Assembly: GCF_029784135.1 (NCBI RefSeq)
Contig: NC_073745.1
Span: 40,814,420 to 40,878,419 of the forward strand
Source of the DNA: Toxorhynchites rutilus septentrionalis
Lineage: Eukaryota; Arthropoda; Insecta; Diptera; Culicidae
DNA length: 64,000 nt
Direction: 5' to 3'
Position 1 is the first letter of the stretch; every line of letters starts with the position of its first letter. Below, piece by piece: positions 27,205 through 40,800 of this stretch. Both the position numbers and the translations under genes were made by a program. The notes under the pieces are model-generated. The model saw nothing but the letters and a program-made list of their open reading frames with translations. It made no database searches and was not told where the DNA came from.

Positions 27205-27870
27205 ATATGTGTGATATTTTTATGGGACCCCCACTCCGTTCCAGAGGAGAGAGGGGTGTCATACCATTATACAAACATTTCTCATACCTAAAAACCCTCA
27301 CATCCCAAATTGTGCTTGATTAGCTTTCGAGTTATGCAGAAATTTGTGTTTCATTTGTATGACAGCCCACCATTAGAGAGCGGGAGGAGTGTCTAACCAT
27401 CATAGAATATTTATTGCATCATAAAACCTCCACATGCCAAATTTGGTTTCGTTTGGTTGATTAATTCTCGAGTAATTCAGAAATTTGTGTTTCATTTGTA
27501 TGGCAGCCCCCCTTAGAGAGGGGGGTGGAGAGTCATAGAAACACTTATTGCACCCTAAAACCTCAATATGCCCAATTTGGTTTCATCTGCTTCATTAATT
27601 TTCGAGTAATGCGGAAACTTGTGTTTCATTTGTATGGCAAACCCCCTTTAGAGAGAGGGGTGGAGAGTCTAACTACCATAGAAACATGTACCCTAAAACC
27701 TCAATATGTCTAATTTGATTTTATTTGCTTGAATAATTCTCGAGTAATGCAGAAATTTGTGTTTCATTTGTATGGCAGCCCCCCCTTAGAGAGGGGGGAG
27801 GGGTCTCAAACTATCACGAAAACCTTCCCCGGTCCCAAAAACTCCTACATACCAATTTTCATGTTGATCG
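27205..27870. repeat. Minisatellite, ~136-bp unit, about 5 copies
   Basis: GTTTCATTTGTATG recurs at about 27,349, 27,489, 27,622 and 27,758, each followed by C-run, TTAGAGAG, G-run and, further on, CTAAAACCTC and TTTCGAGTAATGC-like blocks; a diverged first unit starts near 27,205. Spacing is 133-140 bp. C- and G-runs within a unit can pair. ORFs across it are by-products. Confidence 0.8.
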
Positions 27871-27919
27871 GCTCAGTAGTTTCCGAGTCCATAAGAGTCA
27901 GACAGACAGACAGAAATCC

Positions 27920-27970
<51 letters not shown>

Positions 27971-27985
27971 TATATAGAAGATAGA
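27871..27985. repeat. GACA run and (AT)n microsatellite
   Basis: GTCAGACAGACAGACAGAAATCC is followed by about 20 TA dinucleotides (27,927-27,966). This is a typical 3' terminus of insect non-LTR-mobilised repeats, so 26.1-28.0 kb may be one composite element. Confidence 0.7.
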
Positions 27986-28760
27986 TAGAAGATTAGATAT
28001 AGGCTAACAGTGCGAGGTTCAAGGGATGTTCATGAACTGGGACGAAACGATCTCCGTTATCGCTTGGATGTAGTCAATCTTAATATTACTCAAAGATGTT
28101 TAGTCAGGACTTTGAGAGTCGACTCATTGTCGTTTGCTCAAAAGATACCCTTTTAGGAGAGTCATTTTTAAGGAAATTAGCGACGAACATGTTGTCGTCC
28201 GCACATTTGCTAAACAATGATTCTCTTAACGCCGGCAGCGCTAATTCGGTTTATTTGGTTTGTCGCCGGCCGCTCTTGACATTATCGGGAAATTACAATC
28301 TGTTAAGTTTTACCAATCTCATCGATAGTTCTCATAGGTTCTCGACTCTGTTCACTCACTGTCATGAAATTCCGGAGTATAGTATGTATAGTAAATGAGT
28401 GCAATTTTTCATTCATCGTGAAGAATCGTATCGTCTCTTTCGTCTACAATGATGTCAGGGCAAAAGTACTTATAAAATCATAAAAAATGTTGACGTGATA
28501 CTGAAGTACTGTCGTCGGCTACTGAGCGATACTATGCTCACATCACCGCACCACTTAGGGCTTAACGTGATTTGGTCTGCTGAACTAAACAAATTAAGGA
28601 ACTTCGTAAAGGAACTCATACCTTCGTGGAGGGATATGCAAAGAGCTAGTGTGACTATAACTTATTCTCTGAGTGTTGGAACTGGAGTGCACTACACTGC
28701 CGTTCTACGCATAGTTGTCCATGTTCCAAAATCAGCAACTGAGAAAAACGCAGTTTTCTA
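27986..28760. other. Unassigned; two unsupported ORFs
   Basis: ORFs 28,096-28,398 and 28,495-28,761 (+) are short, contain no motif I recognise and have no supporting context. Confidence 0.35.
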
Positions 28761-28764
28761 GCAT

Positions 28765-28960
28765 TTTTGACGTAGGACTACGTCTAACCGGAAGATATAG
28801 GGGGTGAAATGAAAATCTAGGCACTGAACAAGTAGGAAAAAATGCAAGATTTGGAGCGCTTATAACTCGAGCATTTCTCAATAGATCGCAAAGGTGTTTG
28901 CATCAATTGATAGGAAATATATCTACGCATCTATCATAACGAATAACATTTCATTTTTCT
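28765..28960. repeat. GACGTAG-palindrome repeat, copy at 28.8 kb
   Basis: Perfect palindrome GACGTAGGACTACGTC at 28,769-28,784 (one central mismatch pair), followed by CTTATAACTCG and ATAGATCGCAAAGGTGTTTG, both also found at 61,864-62,540. Confidence 0.65.
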
Positions 28961-29156
28961 TGATATAAATAATTGAATAATTGTGAAATATCAAGCATTG
29001 TCCAAATGCACTATGTGCCCATTTTTGATTGGTCCATTTTGTGCTCCTCAAATCGTACCGACCAAAACGGGCAACCGGAGCAGCAGCGAAATAGAATGAA
29101 GCACGATTGGAAAGGAAAAAGAAAAAAAAATGAACGAAACATTGGTCGCAGTCTAA

Positions 29157-29477
29157 GGGTGGGTTTAGACTAGTGATATATTCATGTGAAGAAATATGAT
29201 GAGATTTATAGAAATCGCATCAACCGTTTACACTAGCGTGAACTTCTATAATGAATATATTCATATTTTCGGTGAATTTATTCACCTAAAGTAGAACTGC
29301 ATCCAACTTTAGTGATTTCTCACCAGTGAGAAATTCACAAGCGTTTCCATATGCTGAATTTATTCAAGTTATATATACCTCGAATAAGTGTATCATATTT
29401 ATTCTCACCCGTTTACACCTATTTTCACGTGAATAAATCCATCTATAGCTATAGATCTCCCTAATGTAAACCCGCCA
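29157..29477. mobile_element. Harbinger-type MITE, copy 2
   Basis: 321 bp, very close to 18,396-18,715. Flanked by TAA on both sides (29,154-29,156 and 29,478-29,480), again a TWA duplication. It lies ~135 bp upstream of the H2A-like ATG and so splits the former histone promoter region. Confidence 0.88.
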
Positions 29478-29612
29478 TAACACATGCGTAATTCTCGAGC
29501 CAGCCAGTCAGCTTAAAAATCCCCGCTCCGCTGCCGTAACGATCATTCTCATCCAAACCGTACACCACATCGTTTCGCATCACATCACATCAACAAACCA
29601 ACACAAGCAGCC

Positions 29613-30075
29613 ATGTCTGGACATGGTAAAGGAGGAAAAGTGAATGGAAAGGCAAAATCCCGCTCGGACCGTGTTGGTCTGGAGTTCCCCGCAAGGGTAG
29701 CTAGGCCGAGCGCGTTAGTACCAGTGCACCAGTCCACCTAGCCGCCGTTATATAGTTTCGGCCGCCGAAGTGATCGAGTTAGCTGGCAAAGCTGTTCGCG
29801 ACGATAAGAAAACCCGCATTCAGAATAGACCACATTCGGTTCGGTAGACATCAAGACAACAACAGGCAGTTGCAGCGAGTGGCGAGTGGCAAACGCAATC
29901 GCAAAACGGCAGCAGGTAACAGAAGAAACAAGTTTGTTCTTTGTACAAACTGCTTTGGTGGCAAATCCAGAACAAGGCGGCATCGAGGGCATTCGAAATG
30001 GTTTTTTTTCAAAACCACGAGTACTAAGTTTTCTTAATTGGAACCATTCCATAAAACACGGCGCTTTTCAGTGCC
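29613..30075 (+). pseudogene. Histone H2A pseudogene 1
   Basis: ATG at 29,613: MSGHGKGGKVNGKAKSRSD.VGLEFP matches the H2A N-terminal tail and start of the fold. About 25 bp coding for the RIHRLLRKGNY region are lost. Then GAPVHLAAVI, a TAG, and VIELAGKAVRDDKKTR follow in shifted frames up to ~29,818. The C-terminal docking domain is not readable. The following ~240 bp is shared with the copy at 31 kb and probably derives from the histone C-terminus/3' UTR. It ends in a histone-type stem-loop. Cannot encode a nucleosomal H2A. Confidence 0.82.
30060..30075 (+). terminator. Histone mRNA 3' stem-loop (intact form)
   Basis: GGCGCTTTTCAGTGCC forms the six-base-pair stem (one G-U pair) and four-base loop of replication-dependent histone mRNAs; consensus GGYYCTTYTYARRRCC-like. 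A purine-rich AAAGAGAG follows at 30,089, fitting a histone downstream element. Confidence 0.8.
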
Positions 30076-30099
30076 ATTAAACCTTCCAAAAGAGAGTTT

Positions 30100-30900
30100 A
30101 CGAAATACAGTTTGCTTTCTAAAACAATATCCCAAATAATAATAAAATACAAATTGATTTTTTCATAATTTGTTTGCCAGGATATGATGAGTATGAGAAT
30201 TTGGCAGTTGTTCTGAGCTTATTGATGGTTGGGGACTTTCCCGATAATTCAATTTTCACCGATTCTTAAATTGCTTCTTGATTGAAAGTATAGTTATTTA
30301 CATTTAGCTCGACATTTAGCTAATTGGACGGACCTGTAATGCGACATATTTATTTGGACTTTTTTGTAAACAGAGTTCGGGGTCCAAATTATGACACCAC
30401 ATTGAAAGTCGACACTGGACCACTGTCATCGCAAATGTTCAATTACAGGTTAAAATCGCCTCCAATGCGACACTGAGTGGTGCTTCGGCACGTCGCATTA
30501 AATATAATTCACTGTACAACATGTCACAAGCTGGATGGGAAGAAATTTTCCAACTGTGAAAGCTGTGGCGAGTGGCAAACGCAATCACTAAACAGGAAGG
30601 TTTAGCCGAACAAGATGAGGATATCGAGTGATAACAAAACAATAAACTCTTTAGATTAAAGATAATTTTGTGATCCTGAAAAGGACCCTTTTTAGCCTAC
30701 ATGTGAATCCAACGAGCGACCAAATCGTAATGAATGTATTTTTTTGCCATCACTGCCTTTTAACGCTCATTCGTTCGTCTCGTTGGACTCGCCCCTTTGG
30801 CTGAGTCTGCCGAATTGTCTCTATCCTGTGAGCGTGTAGCGCTAAAGTACAAAACGCGCGGATCCGCTGAAAAATATATCATTCTTTTTAAAACCGTAAA
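30100..30900. other. Between histone pseudogenes; short shared relic
   Basis: GGCGAGTGGCAAACGCAATC near 30,564 is also present at ~29,884 and (partly) ~31,080, so a third, mostly lost, histone-derived fragment may lie at 30,500-30,620. Otherwise no gene. The ORF 30,439-30,642 (-) is not supported. Confidence 0.4.
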
Positions 30901-30939
30901 ACAGCGTGGTTGTATGGCATCGTTTCACATCAACGGATT

Positions 30940-31194
30940 GGTGCCGGAGCACCAGTATACCTAATAGCGGTTATAGAATAGAGGAGTGCTCGAGTTGGCT
31001 TGCAAAGTTGCTCACGACAATAAGAAAACCCGTCTAAAGAACAGAGCACATTCGGTTCGGTGGCAACAACTAGTTTCAGCGAGTGGCAAACGCAATCCCA
31101 AACCGGCAGCAGGTAGAAGAAGGAAAAAGTTTGTTTATACGAACTGCTTTGGTGGCAAAACCAGCCACCGTAAAACACGGCGCATTTCAGGGCC
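30940..31194 (+). pseudogene. Histone H2A pseudogene 2 (5' truncated)
   Basis: Begins in the middle of the histone fold with GAGAPVYL, then IAVIE and TAG, then in another frame VLELACKVAHDNKKTR, ending with a degraded stem-loop at 31,179-31,194. The first ~40 codons are absent. The 3' part is closely similar to pseudogene 1, including the ACTGCTTTGGTGGCAAA block, so both derive from one gene copy. Confidence 0.78.
31179..31194 (+). terminator. Degenerate histone 3' stem-loop
   Basis: GGCGCATTTCAGGGCC: the same position relative to pseudogene 2 as the intact one in pseudogene 1, but the stem has lost pairs. Confidence 0.65.
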
Positions 31195-31209
31195 ATTAAA
31201 CCTTTCAAA

Positions 31210-32310
31210 GAACAGTTATTAAAAGTTATTCACAATACCAATGCATTCTAAAGTGACATAATATGACATATAATATGAACTGATTTATTTTGTTTATGCT
31301 TGTTTTTGAACTTATTGGTAGTTGGGGTCTTTTAAATTGATCATTCATTTTTCACAAACCCATGCATGGTTTCCGAATTAAAAGTGGCTTCAAATTACAA
31401 CACATTGTATGCAGGATGGCATTAACGAATTTTCTCGGTAGCAAGAACTGCTTTCTTTGGTTGATAACTGATGTTGAAAATTGACTGATGTTACATCTGC
31501 ATTGTATAGAAAAATAACTAAGGAGCAACATGATGAACTATGTATTTCCTGCTGTTCTGTTCTTATTTTAAAGGACTTTAATCCGAAGGTCATCCGTCCC
31601 TGTATTTACTGTTGGTTTTTCAGAACGCTTATAGCTCGTTTATTTCTCGACAGATCGTAGAGTTCGTCTCCAAAACCTCAGTTCTTTTTCATTTTTATTT
31701 ACTTTGTTTGCGGAGACTACAAATCTTACAATTCATTCGTCTCTGAAACCACAGTTTAAGGTACGGTAATGTGCTCAATAGGGAAATATATGATAGTGAA
31801 TGAGCTGATGAGCACCTATGCATTCCCTATCACAGCCATCATTTTGATTGTACGATATGTGCATACGTCGAAAGATGCCCGGCGTTGAACATTTAATAAG
31901 TACAAAGTCTTCAGAAAAAAATCAAGAATCAACTATAAGATAGTGAGAAAAATTGAGAAAATTTGTAAAACACAACACCAAAGGTTCTTTTCAGAAACCC
32001 TAACATGTTCGTAAAGAGTAAACAGTAAACTAATCCATTTTCAGGTAAATAGGTAGGTATTCACGTAGGGGGAGAAAATAAAACAATATATTTAAAATAT
32101 ATATTTAGCAAAAGCTGTCCCCTTTGTATAGTCCTACGTCACTCCGGTTATGTCCCCGACATTACCCACCCGTCTTTTTTTTTCTACCAGAAGCTTTGAG
32201 CATGTCAATTTAGTAATACATCTGTTTTTTTTTATAAGCAGTAGACTATTGTTTAATGAAATGTGACAGGATCTTCTCACTGTATCAATCAAGAGCTTGA
32301 TTACGAGTTC
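31210..32310. other. Repeat-like, no gene
   Basis: A half palindrome TAGTCCTACGTC lies at 32,129-32,140. GCTTATAGCTCG...TTTCTCGACAGATCG near 31,630 resembles the dispersed repeat at 28.85 and 62.46 kb. No ORF is supported. Confidence 0.4.
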
Positions 32311-32317
32311 AAAAATT

Positions 32318-32545
32318 CATGATGAGACAGTTATGCCTAGAATATCAACATGGGACAATTGAACTTGATGCAGTTTTTTGAAACACTGGGAACAAATCAT
32401 AATTTTTTTTTCTTTTTTTGCATGAAAACATCGTTTTATAAAGAAAGGTGAAATTTGCGAAAAAGTAACTAGTGATAACTATGTGTAAAACTGCAGTTTC
32501 ATAGCATAAAAGAGTAAACACAATTGGTGCCGTAGCAAGTAGCAT
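32318..32545. repeat. Direct repeat unit, left copy
   Basis: Shares with 33,077-33,295 the blocks GGGACAGTTATGCCTA, ATATCAACATGG, CTGGGAA and TCGTTTTATAAAGAAA, in the same order and orientation. Element ends not resolved. Confidence 0.65.
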
Positions 32546-32556
32546 CGGTATGTAAT

Positions 32557-32815
32557 ATATGTGTCGCCTAGTTGCAAAACCGGCCAACTCCAAGAAACAT
32601 TTTACAGGAAAGACGATGTTTTCTTCAGAATCATGCTCCCTGTTTTGCATCACATCATGATTTTCAAACGCGTGTTGTATAGGGAATTGATCGATTTTAG
32701 TGCTGTTTCTCACTACCAATAAGTGGCAAAATGTATCTAAGTTCTAAAAAAAACCGAAAACACGAATTTCTCAAACTTGTGGAGTTGGCCGGTTTTGCAA
32801 CTAGGCGACACATAT
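32557..32815. mobile_element. MITE with GTGTCGCC terminal repeats
   Basis: ~259 bp. The terminal inverted repeats are nearly perfect for ~35 bp (ATATGTGTCGCCTAGTTGCA ... inverted at 32,815). The ends fall in a TATA/ATAT context, so a TA duplication (Tc1/mariner-type MITE) is possible. A truncated copy is at 19,844-20,013. Confidence 0.8.
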
Positions 32816-33076
32816 GGCAGTGATACCGCTTGTAAATCGCACAGTGCTGCAAGGGCAGTGAGTAATCTGCAATACCTTTGCCGAATATTAATCTCATTGT
32901 TATTAGGCATTCGTTAACAAGGTGTACACGTGTGTGGTTAAACTTTTTTTTAAAATTTGTTTGAGAATTAGTTCGTTCTTCCAAACCAGAAATGAGTGCA
33001 TTAGCCCTGCTGCAGGGGTGACATGAAATGATTGTACTTGAACCGATTCATTTATTACGGATCTATGGAAAAAATA

Positions 33077-33295
33077 CATGGTGGGACAGTTATGCCTATA
33101 ATATCAACATGGAACCATTGAGCTGGATGTTGTTTTTTTAAAAGCTGGGAATAAACAATTAGTTTTTTAGTGTTTTCCGGAAGATTATGCAAGAAAAAAT
33201 CGTTTTATAAAGAAAAGTGAAAAATGTCGAAAAGTAACTTGGGACAACTATGCGTAGAATGACAGTACAGTAGATCAAACCAATGGTCGCGGTGA
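33077..33295. repeat. Direct repeat unit, right copy
   Basis: Second copy of the unit at 32,318-32,545, diverged by substitutions and small indels. Confidence 0.65.
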
Positions 33296-33717
33296 TGCAA
33301 GGCAGAAGAAGAAGAATATGGAGTTCAAACTGTGTCCAATGTACATTTCGGTAATGTTCAGCCATCAAAAGTAAACTTATATATCTAGACAATAATTTAA
33401 TAGATTCAGGATGCCTCCTCATACAAAATTGCTTGTGTTCTCTCTTCTGGAGTTTTAACTTATGTACGGATATAAATTGCCAATATTTTTAGTGTTTCAC
33501 TAGATAGTACCTGCTTTTTTTCATTTATGATAATAAATAATGATATTCTTCCCAATTACATTTTGCGCTAGTGTGTTTTTTTACTTCCCATCACGATAGG
33601 GATAAACGAAGAGAATCACGCAGATGTACTTTACAAGCACTTACGATCACGCCTGCTGCTGGCTCTTAGCTAGTAAATAATCATCATCGAGGGTCCGCCG
33701 CTATCTTACACACTTAC
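33296..33717. other. 3' flank of the dihydrolipoamide dehydrogenase gene
   Basis: On the minus strand this is the 3' UTR and downstream DNA of the gene at 33,718-35,842. No clear canonical AATAAA was found close to the stop. Confidence 0.4.
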
Positions 33718-35842
<2,125 letters not shown>

Positions 35843-36155
35843 TATGCTGGTATATGAATCGTTCTATTACACGTTTCGGCGGAAACCGGTTAAAATCGAT
35901 TGTTGAAAGGGAATGACTTCTTATTTGGCAGTAGCAGAATAGCACTTCCAGAAACACCACACCGCCTAGCTTCGTTGAATCCGTCGACACTCGAACGACC
36001 GAAGTTTGCTCGCGATTGACGTTTGCGAAGGAGAAATGGAACACCGGCCGATGATTGCTTAAGCGGGGGGTAGGAATGTGACTTTTTGGCAACGCCGTAA
36101 ACCCGTCCAATGTTCAAATAAGGGCCATCCATAAACTCGGAAAAGTATTATTTTA
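35843..36155 (-). promoter_or_regulatory. 5' region of the DLD gene
   Basis: About 310 bp between the DLD start codon and the MITE at 36,156-36,990. It should hold the 5' UTR and core promoter by position. I see no TATA box I would trust. The ORFs over it on the minus strand are not separate genes. The MITE sets an upper limit for undisturbed upstream sequence. Confidence 0.45.
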
Positions 36156-36990
36156 TAGCGAATTCGTTTTTGTTCAGTTTCAACCCCAGTGCCGCACCAA
36201 TTGCTGTCAAAACGTTTTTTTAATCGCACTCAGTGTCGCACTGGTTCGCCCCGAAAGCTGTTAGTTTCGCACTGAGATGTTTCACAGGTTAGCACTCGGG
36301 TTCACCAATACAACTATACTGAACTCTCAAGTTCCGAGTATTGTTTTAGGAAATCAAAAAACAAAATTATTAAAATGGAAAACCTGCTGCTTTTGCTTTT
36401 GTATTATTGCAATCGTAATCCAATTCGGATTCTGATTTTGAAGAGTATATTCGAGTAGACGGCATTAAGCTACGTGTGCTTTCATTGGGAGGCGAAAATA
36501 ATGATGGATATTCAGGTGGAATAAACCTGCTTTCAAAATCAAAATTATGAATGAAAATTTACTTACTAACGTATCGAATATTTATTTTATGTGATGAAAT
36601 AAGACGTTTTTTTTCGATATCGTGGAAACATATTGTGTCTAATGATGATTTTATATTATAATAGTAATTATTTGTGGAACAAACAGGAAATACATCGACA
36701 AATTATTAAGTGAGTGTCAGAACTACATGTGTTAGGTAATCAAACAATATGAAGTAAAAATTTTCATTCAAACTTATATATTTTTACACGGCACTTGGCC
36801 CTGCTGATCTGATAGAGAATAATTTACCTCTAATCGCCATCAGACGTCGACACCGTACATTTGTCATCGCAAATATAAACAAATCAGACTATATAACGCA
36901 CACCAACAAACCACCGCATTCGTGAAACTGAAAACGTTTTTTATTACAGAGTCAGTTTGGCACTGACTCAGTTTAAAAACGAATTCGCTA
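36156..36990. mobile_element. 835-bp element, TAGCGAATTC termini, TTA duplication
   Basis: Ends TAGCGAATTCGTTTTT (36,156) and its inverted copy (36,990), flanked by TTA on both sides (36,153-36,155 and 36,991-36,993). Further inside, CAGTGCC and AAACGTTTTTT blocks are also inverted. No transposase. A section at 36,480-36,880 resembles the dispersed repeats at 7.6-8.0 kb and 63.7-63.9 kb, so another repeat may be nested. Confidence 0.7.
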
Positions 36991-36993
36991 TTA

Positions 36994-37512
36994 AACTCAT
37001 CATCAGGGTTGCCATAAAAAATCTGTGTTTTTGGTCTTTAAACATCTCTTTATCTTAGTTATTTCTCAGAAAATCTGTATTGATATCTGTATTAAATTTA
37101 TAAGTCCAATTGTGAAGCATAATCTTTTTTTTATGTGTGTACGAGCGTCGTCGAGCGTAACGAGCATGAAAATTCGACAACAGTGTATTCGTTTGATACA
37201 TTATTACACCAGTAGCTCACACATATAAACAAGATACATTTCATGAAAGTGACGAAAAGTTATGAGGTAAAAAAGGCTTTGCGATGTTTTGATCTATTTT
37301 TTTCAGTTTTGGAGATGACGATTTACTTACCTCAAATAACTAGAAAGTTCGAAACCACACAGTCAAGTAAACCTTCATTCTATAGTAGATGATAGTGTGT
37401 ATTCCTATTTGTGAAAAAGTTCAAGAACTGTTTTTTAAAAATTCGATTAGTTCAAAAATTGCTTGTGGGGCAAAGGTGCGCAGTGGCTGTGGGGAAAAAG
37501 TTCGCACTCGCC
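36994..37512. other. AT-rich, no gene; GGGGCAAAGGTGCGCA word
   Basis: GGGGCAAAGGTGCGCA at 37,468-37,483 recurs at 43.6-43.9 kb. Small ORF 37,025-37,228 is not supported. Confidence 0.4.
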
Positions 37513-37881
37513 GGGTCTGCTAGTTTTTTTTTCCAATTCGTTTATTTGTAAGGCTCAATCGCATAAGCTTTGCGGAGCCGCTAACTCAAGTTTTGTTTTT
37601 ACAAAAATTTCATCTTAAATCTATGTTTAGTAGGTTTCGACCGATTACTCGCGGTTTACTCGAGGTTAGAGGGGCAACAATTTTTGTGGGACGAGTCAGG
37701 TTAGGGATATGGATATGAGGTATCATTGTCTCAACCGAGGGTTGCCGCACGCACTGTAGCATTGTGCATAATGACCAGGGATAGCATCTGGTGTTCGACT
37801 AGCTGTCGAGGGTGGGCGACGGTGAGATGAGGGGACAAGACAAACAAACTAATAACGAAAAAGAAAAAAAACACAAAAGCA

Positions 37882-40800
37882 TTAAATTCTTATACTACAC
37901 CGTTTCACAAACATATAGATCAACTGCATATAGCAGATGTCGCGAGTTCCCAACACGTCTCTAACAGGAACATAGGGTTGTCTTCCTTGGACCTCAAGGG
38001 CATTCAAAAGGTACTCTCTGGCTGCGTCATTATCCATACATTGCCAAACTGCGTGATCGATGTCATCGTAACCGTTTCCACACCGACAGACATTGTTTTG
38101 AACAAGATTTATTCTGTGGAGGTGCACATCTAGCGAGTAGTGGTTGGACATAAGTCTACTCATTACACGAATGAAGTCACGACTTACGTCTAAACCTTTG
38201 AACCACGCTCTCGAAGAAACATTTGGAATAATTGAATATAACCACCGCCCAAGACTTCCAGTGTCCCAATCGGTTTGCCAACTCAAGAGGGAACTCTGAC
38301 GCAGTAATTGGGAAAATTCATCGTATGAAATCTGTCTATCAAACAATTCGCCTTCCTGGGCACCCACCTTTGCTAGAGTGTCCGCCTTCTCATTGCCAGG
38401 AATTGAGCAATGAGAGGGGACCCATACAAAGGTTATCTTATAAGATCTTTCGATCAGTGCACTCATCTGCAGCCTCACATTTGTGAGGAAATAAGATGAG
38501 TGCCTACTAGTTTTCATCGACTGGAGAGCCTCAAGCGAACTGAGACTATCCGAGAAAATGAAGTAATGGTCTGCAGGCTTGTTGGAGATCATCCCCAATG
38601 CGAAGTCGATTGCTGCCAGCTCAGCAACATAAACGGAACAAGGTTCCTGCAGTTTACGGAAGGCGCTCGAATTTTCATTGAAAACACCGAAGCCAGTGGA
38701 TCCATTGAGGCGAGACCCATCAGTGAAGTATCTTTTCATGCAATTGACTTTTGAGTACTTTCGGTTAAAAATACGGGGAATGTAAGTTGATCGAAGCTGA
38801 TCTGAGATTCCAAGTATTGCTTGTTTCATCGACAGATCGTATTCAATTGAGGAACTGCTGATGGTGAAGTGAGCACGGTCTGGAGTAAACGATGGAAGAC
38901 AAATATCTGACGAAATATAGTGGTAATAAATTCTCATAAACCGAGATTGTATATTTAGATGAAGAATTTTTTCAAAGTTTTCAATCAAAAGTGTGTTCGT
39001 GACTCCGCATTTCACCAGTATTCTGAGAGAAAGTTCTCAGAATCGGTTCTGTAGAGGAGTTACTCCTGCCAGAACCTCGAGACTCATGTTATGCGTTGAG
39101 TGCATACAGCCAAGAGCTATACGTAGACAATGATATTGAATTCGTTCCAGTTTTAGAAGGTGACTTTTAGCTGCTGAGAGAAAGCAGAAAGAGCCATACT
39201 CCAGAATGGATAGAATAGTTGTTTTATAAAGTGTTATGAGATCTCCCGGATTAGCTCCCCACCACGTGCCGCAAATCGAGCGGAGGAAGTTGACCCTCTT
39301 TTGACATTTTTGCTTCAAATACGTAATGTGGGTATTCCAAGTGCATTTTGAATCAAACCAGACACCAAGGTACTTGAAAGTCAATGATTGGGTAATGCTT
39401 CTGCCCAAAAGCTTAAGTTGCAATTGGGCTGGGAACCGCTTTCGAGTAAACACTACCAGTTTTCTGCGGCGAGAATTCGATCCCTAAGTTCCTTGCCCAA
39501 GAAGACAAGTTATCTAAGGAATTTTGCAATGGTCTTTGCAAATTTTCGGCATGGAGACCTCTGACGGAAACCACACCATCATCTGCAAGCTGTCTAAGCG
39601 TGCATTGTTCTGCCAAACAACTGTCAATATCTTTCACATAAAAATTATAAAGAAGGGGGCTGAGACATGAGCCTTGGGGTAGACCCATATAACTATTTCT
39701 GGAAGTTGTCAGTTGTCCAAGGGTAAAGTTCATTCGCTTTTCTGACAACAAATTGTACAAAAAGTTATTCAAAATTCCAGGAAGTCCACATCTGTCCAGA
39801 TTGTCTGACAGAATTTCTATGGTAACCGAATCAAAAGCTCCCTTAATATCCAAGAATACTGAAGCCAATTGCTCCTTGTGCGCAAAGGCCAGTTGAATAT
39901 CTGTAGAAAGCAACGCTAGACAATCGTTTGTTCCTTTGCTCTTGCGAAACCCAAATTGTGTACTTGATAGCAAATTATTTGTCTCGATCCATTGATCGAG
40001 TCTTCGAAGGATCATTTTTTCCAACAATTTTCTAATACACGAGAGCATAACAATCGGACGGTATGAGTTATGGTCAGACGCTGGTTTGCCAGGCTTTTGA
40101 ATTGCTATTACTTTGACCTGTCTCCATTTGGGTGGCACAATGTTGTTTTCTAGTAGGGTATTGAATAAGTCTAGCAAGCGTCTTTTCGCGATATCGGGAA
40201 GATTTTTTAGAAGAACGAATTTAATCATATCGCTTCCGGGTGAAGAGTTGTTCGATGAAAGAAGAGCCATAGAAAATTCCAGCATTGAGAATGGTCCGTC
40301 CAGAGGTCCACTGCTCGGAGACGTTTCTCGAAGAGTATGTTGGGCTGGAACTGAGTCTGGACAGACCTTTTTCGCGAAATCGAATATCCATCGGTTGGAG
40401 TATTCTTCACTCTCGTTGGTAGATGAGCGGTTACGCATGTTGCGAGCTACCCTCCACAAGGTACGTATTGAGGTTTCACGAGAAATACCTTCAATGAAAT
40501 TGCGCCAGTAACCGCGTTTTTTTGCTTTAATTAATTGTTTCAGCTGTATTTCAAGCTTTGAATATTCCTCGAAGTGTGTGGATGTTCCATGTCTACGAAA
40601 AGCTTTGAAAGCATCAGATTTTTTCAAATACAATTTTGTGCATTCATCGTCCCAGCCAGGAGTGGCTGGTTTTCTTTTAAACGGAGCACTTGGAACTTTT
40701 CTTTTTTGTGCTTCCAGTGAGCTTTTATACATCAAATCGACAAAGAATCGATATTCTTCCAATGGTGGAAGTATATCTATTGATTCGACATCGATTGTTA

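Noticed and set aside
27525..27977. ORFs ending in a Tyr-Ile repeat
   Set aside because: They read minisatellite units and the (AT)n tract.
29613..30080. Functional histone H2A gene
   Set aside because: Internal deletion, stop and frameshifts remove the histone fold.
29886..30080. ORFs 29,886-30,080 and 30,986-31,222 as new small proteins
   Set aside because: Both overlie decayed H2A coding/3' sequence; the frames are not conserved between the two copies.
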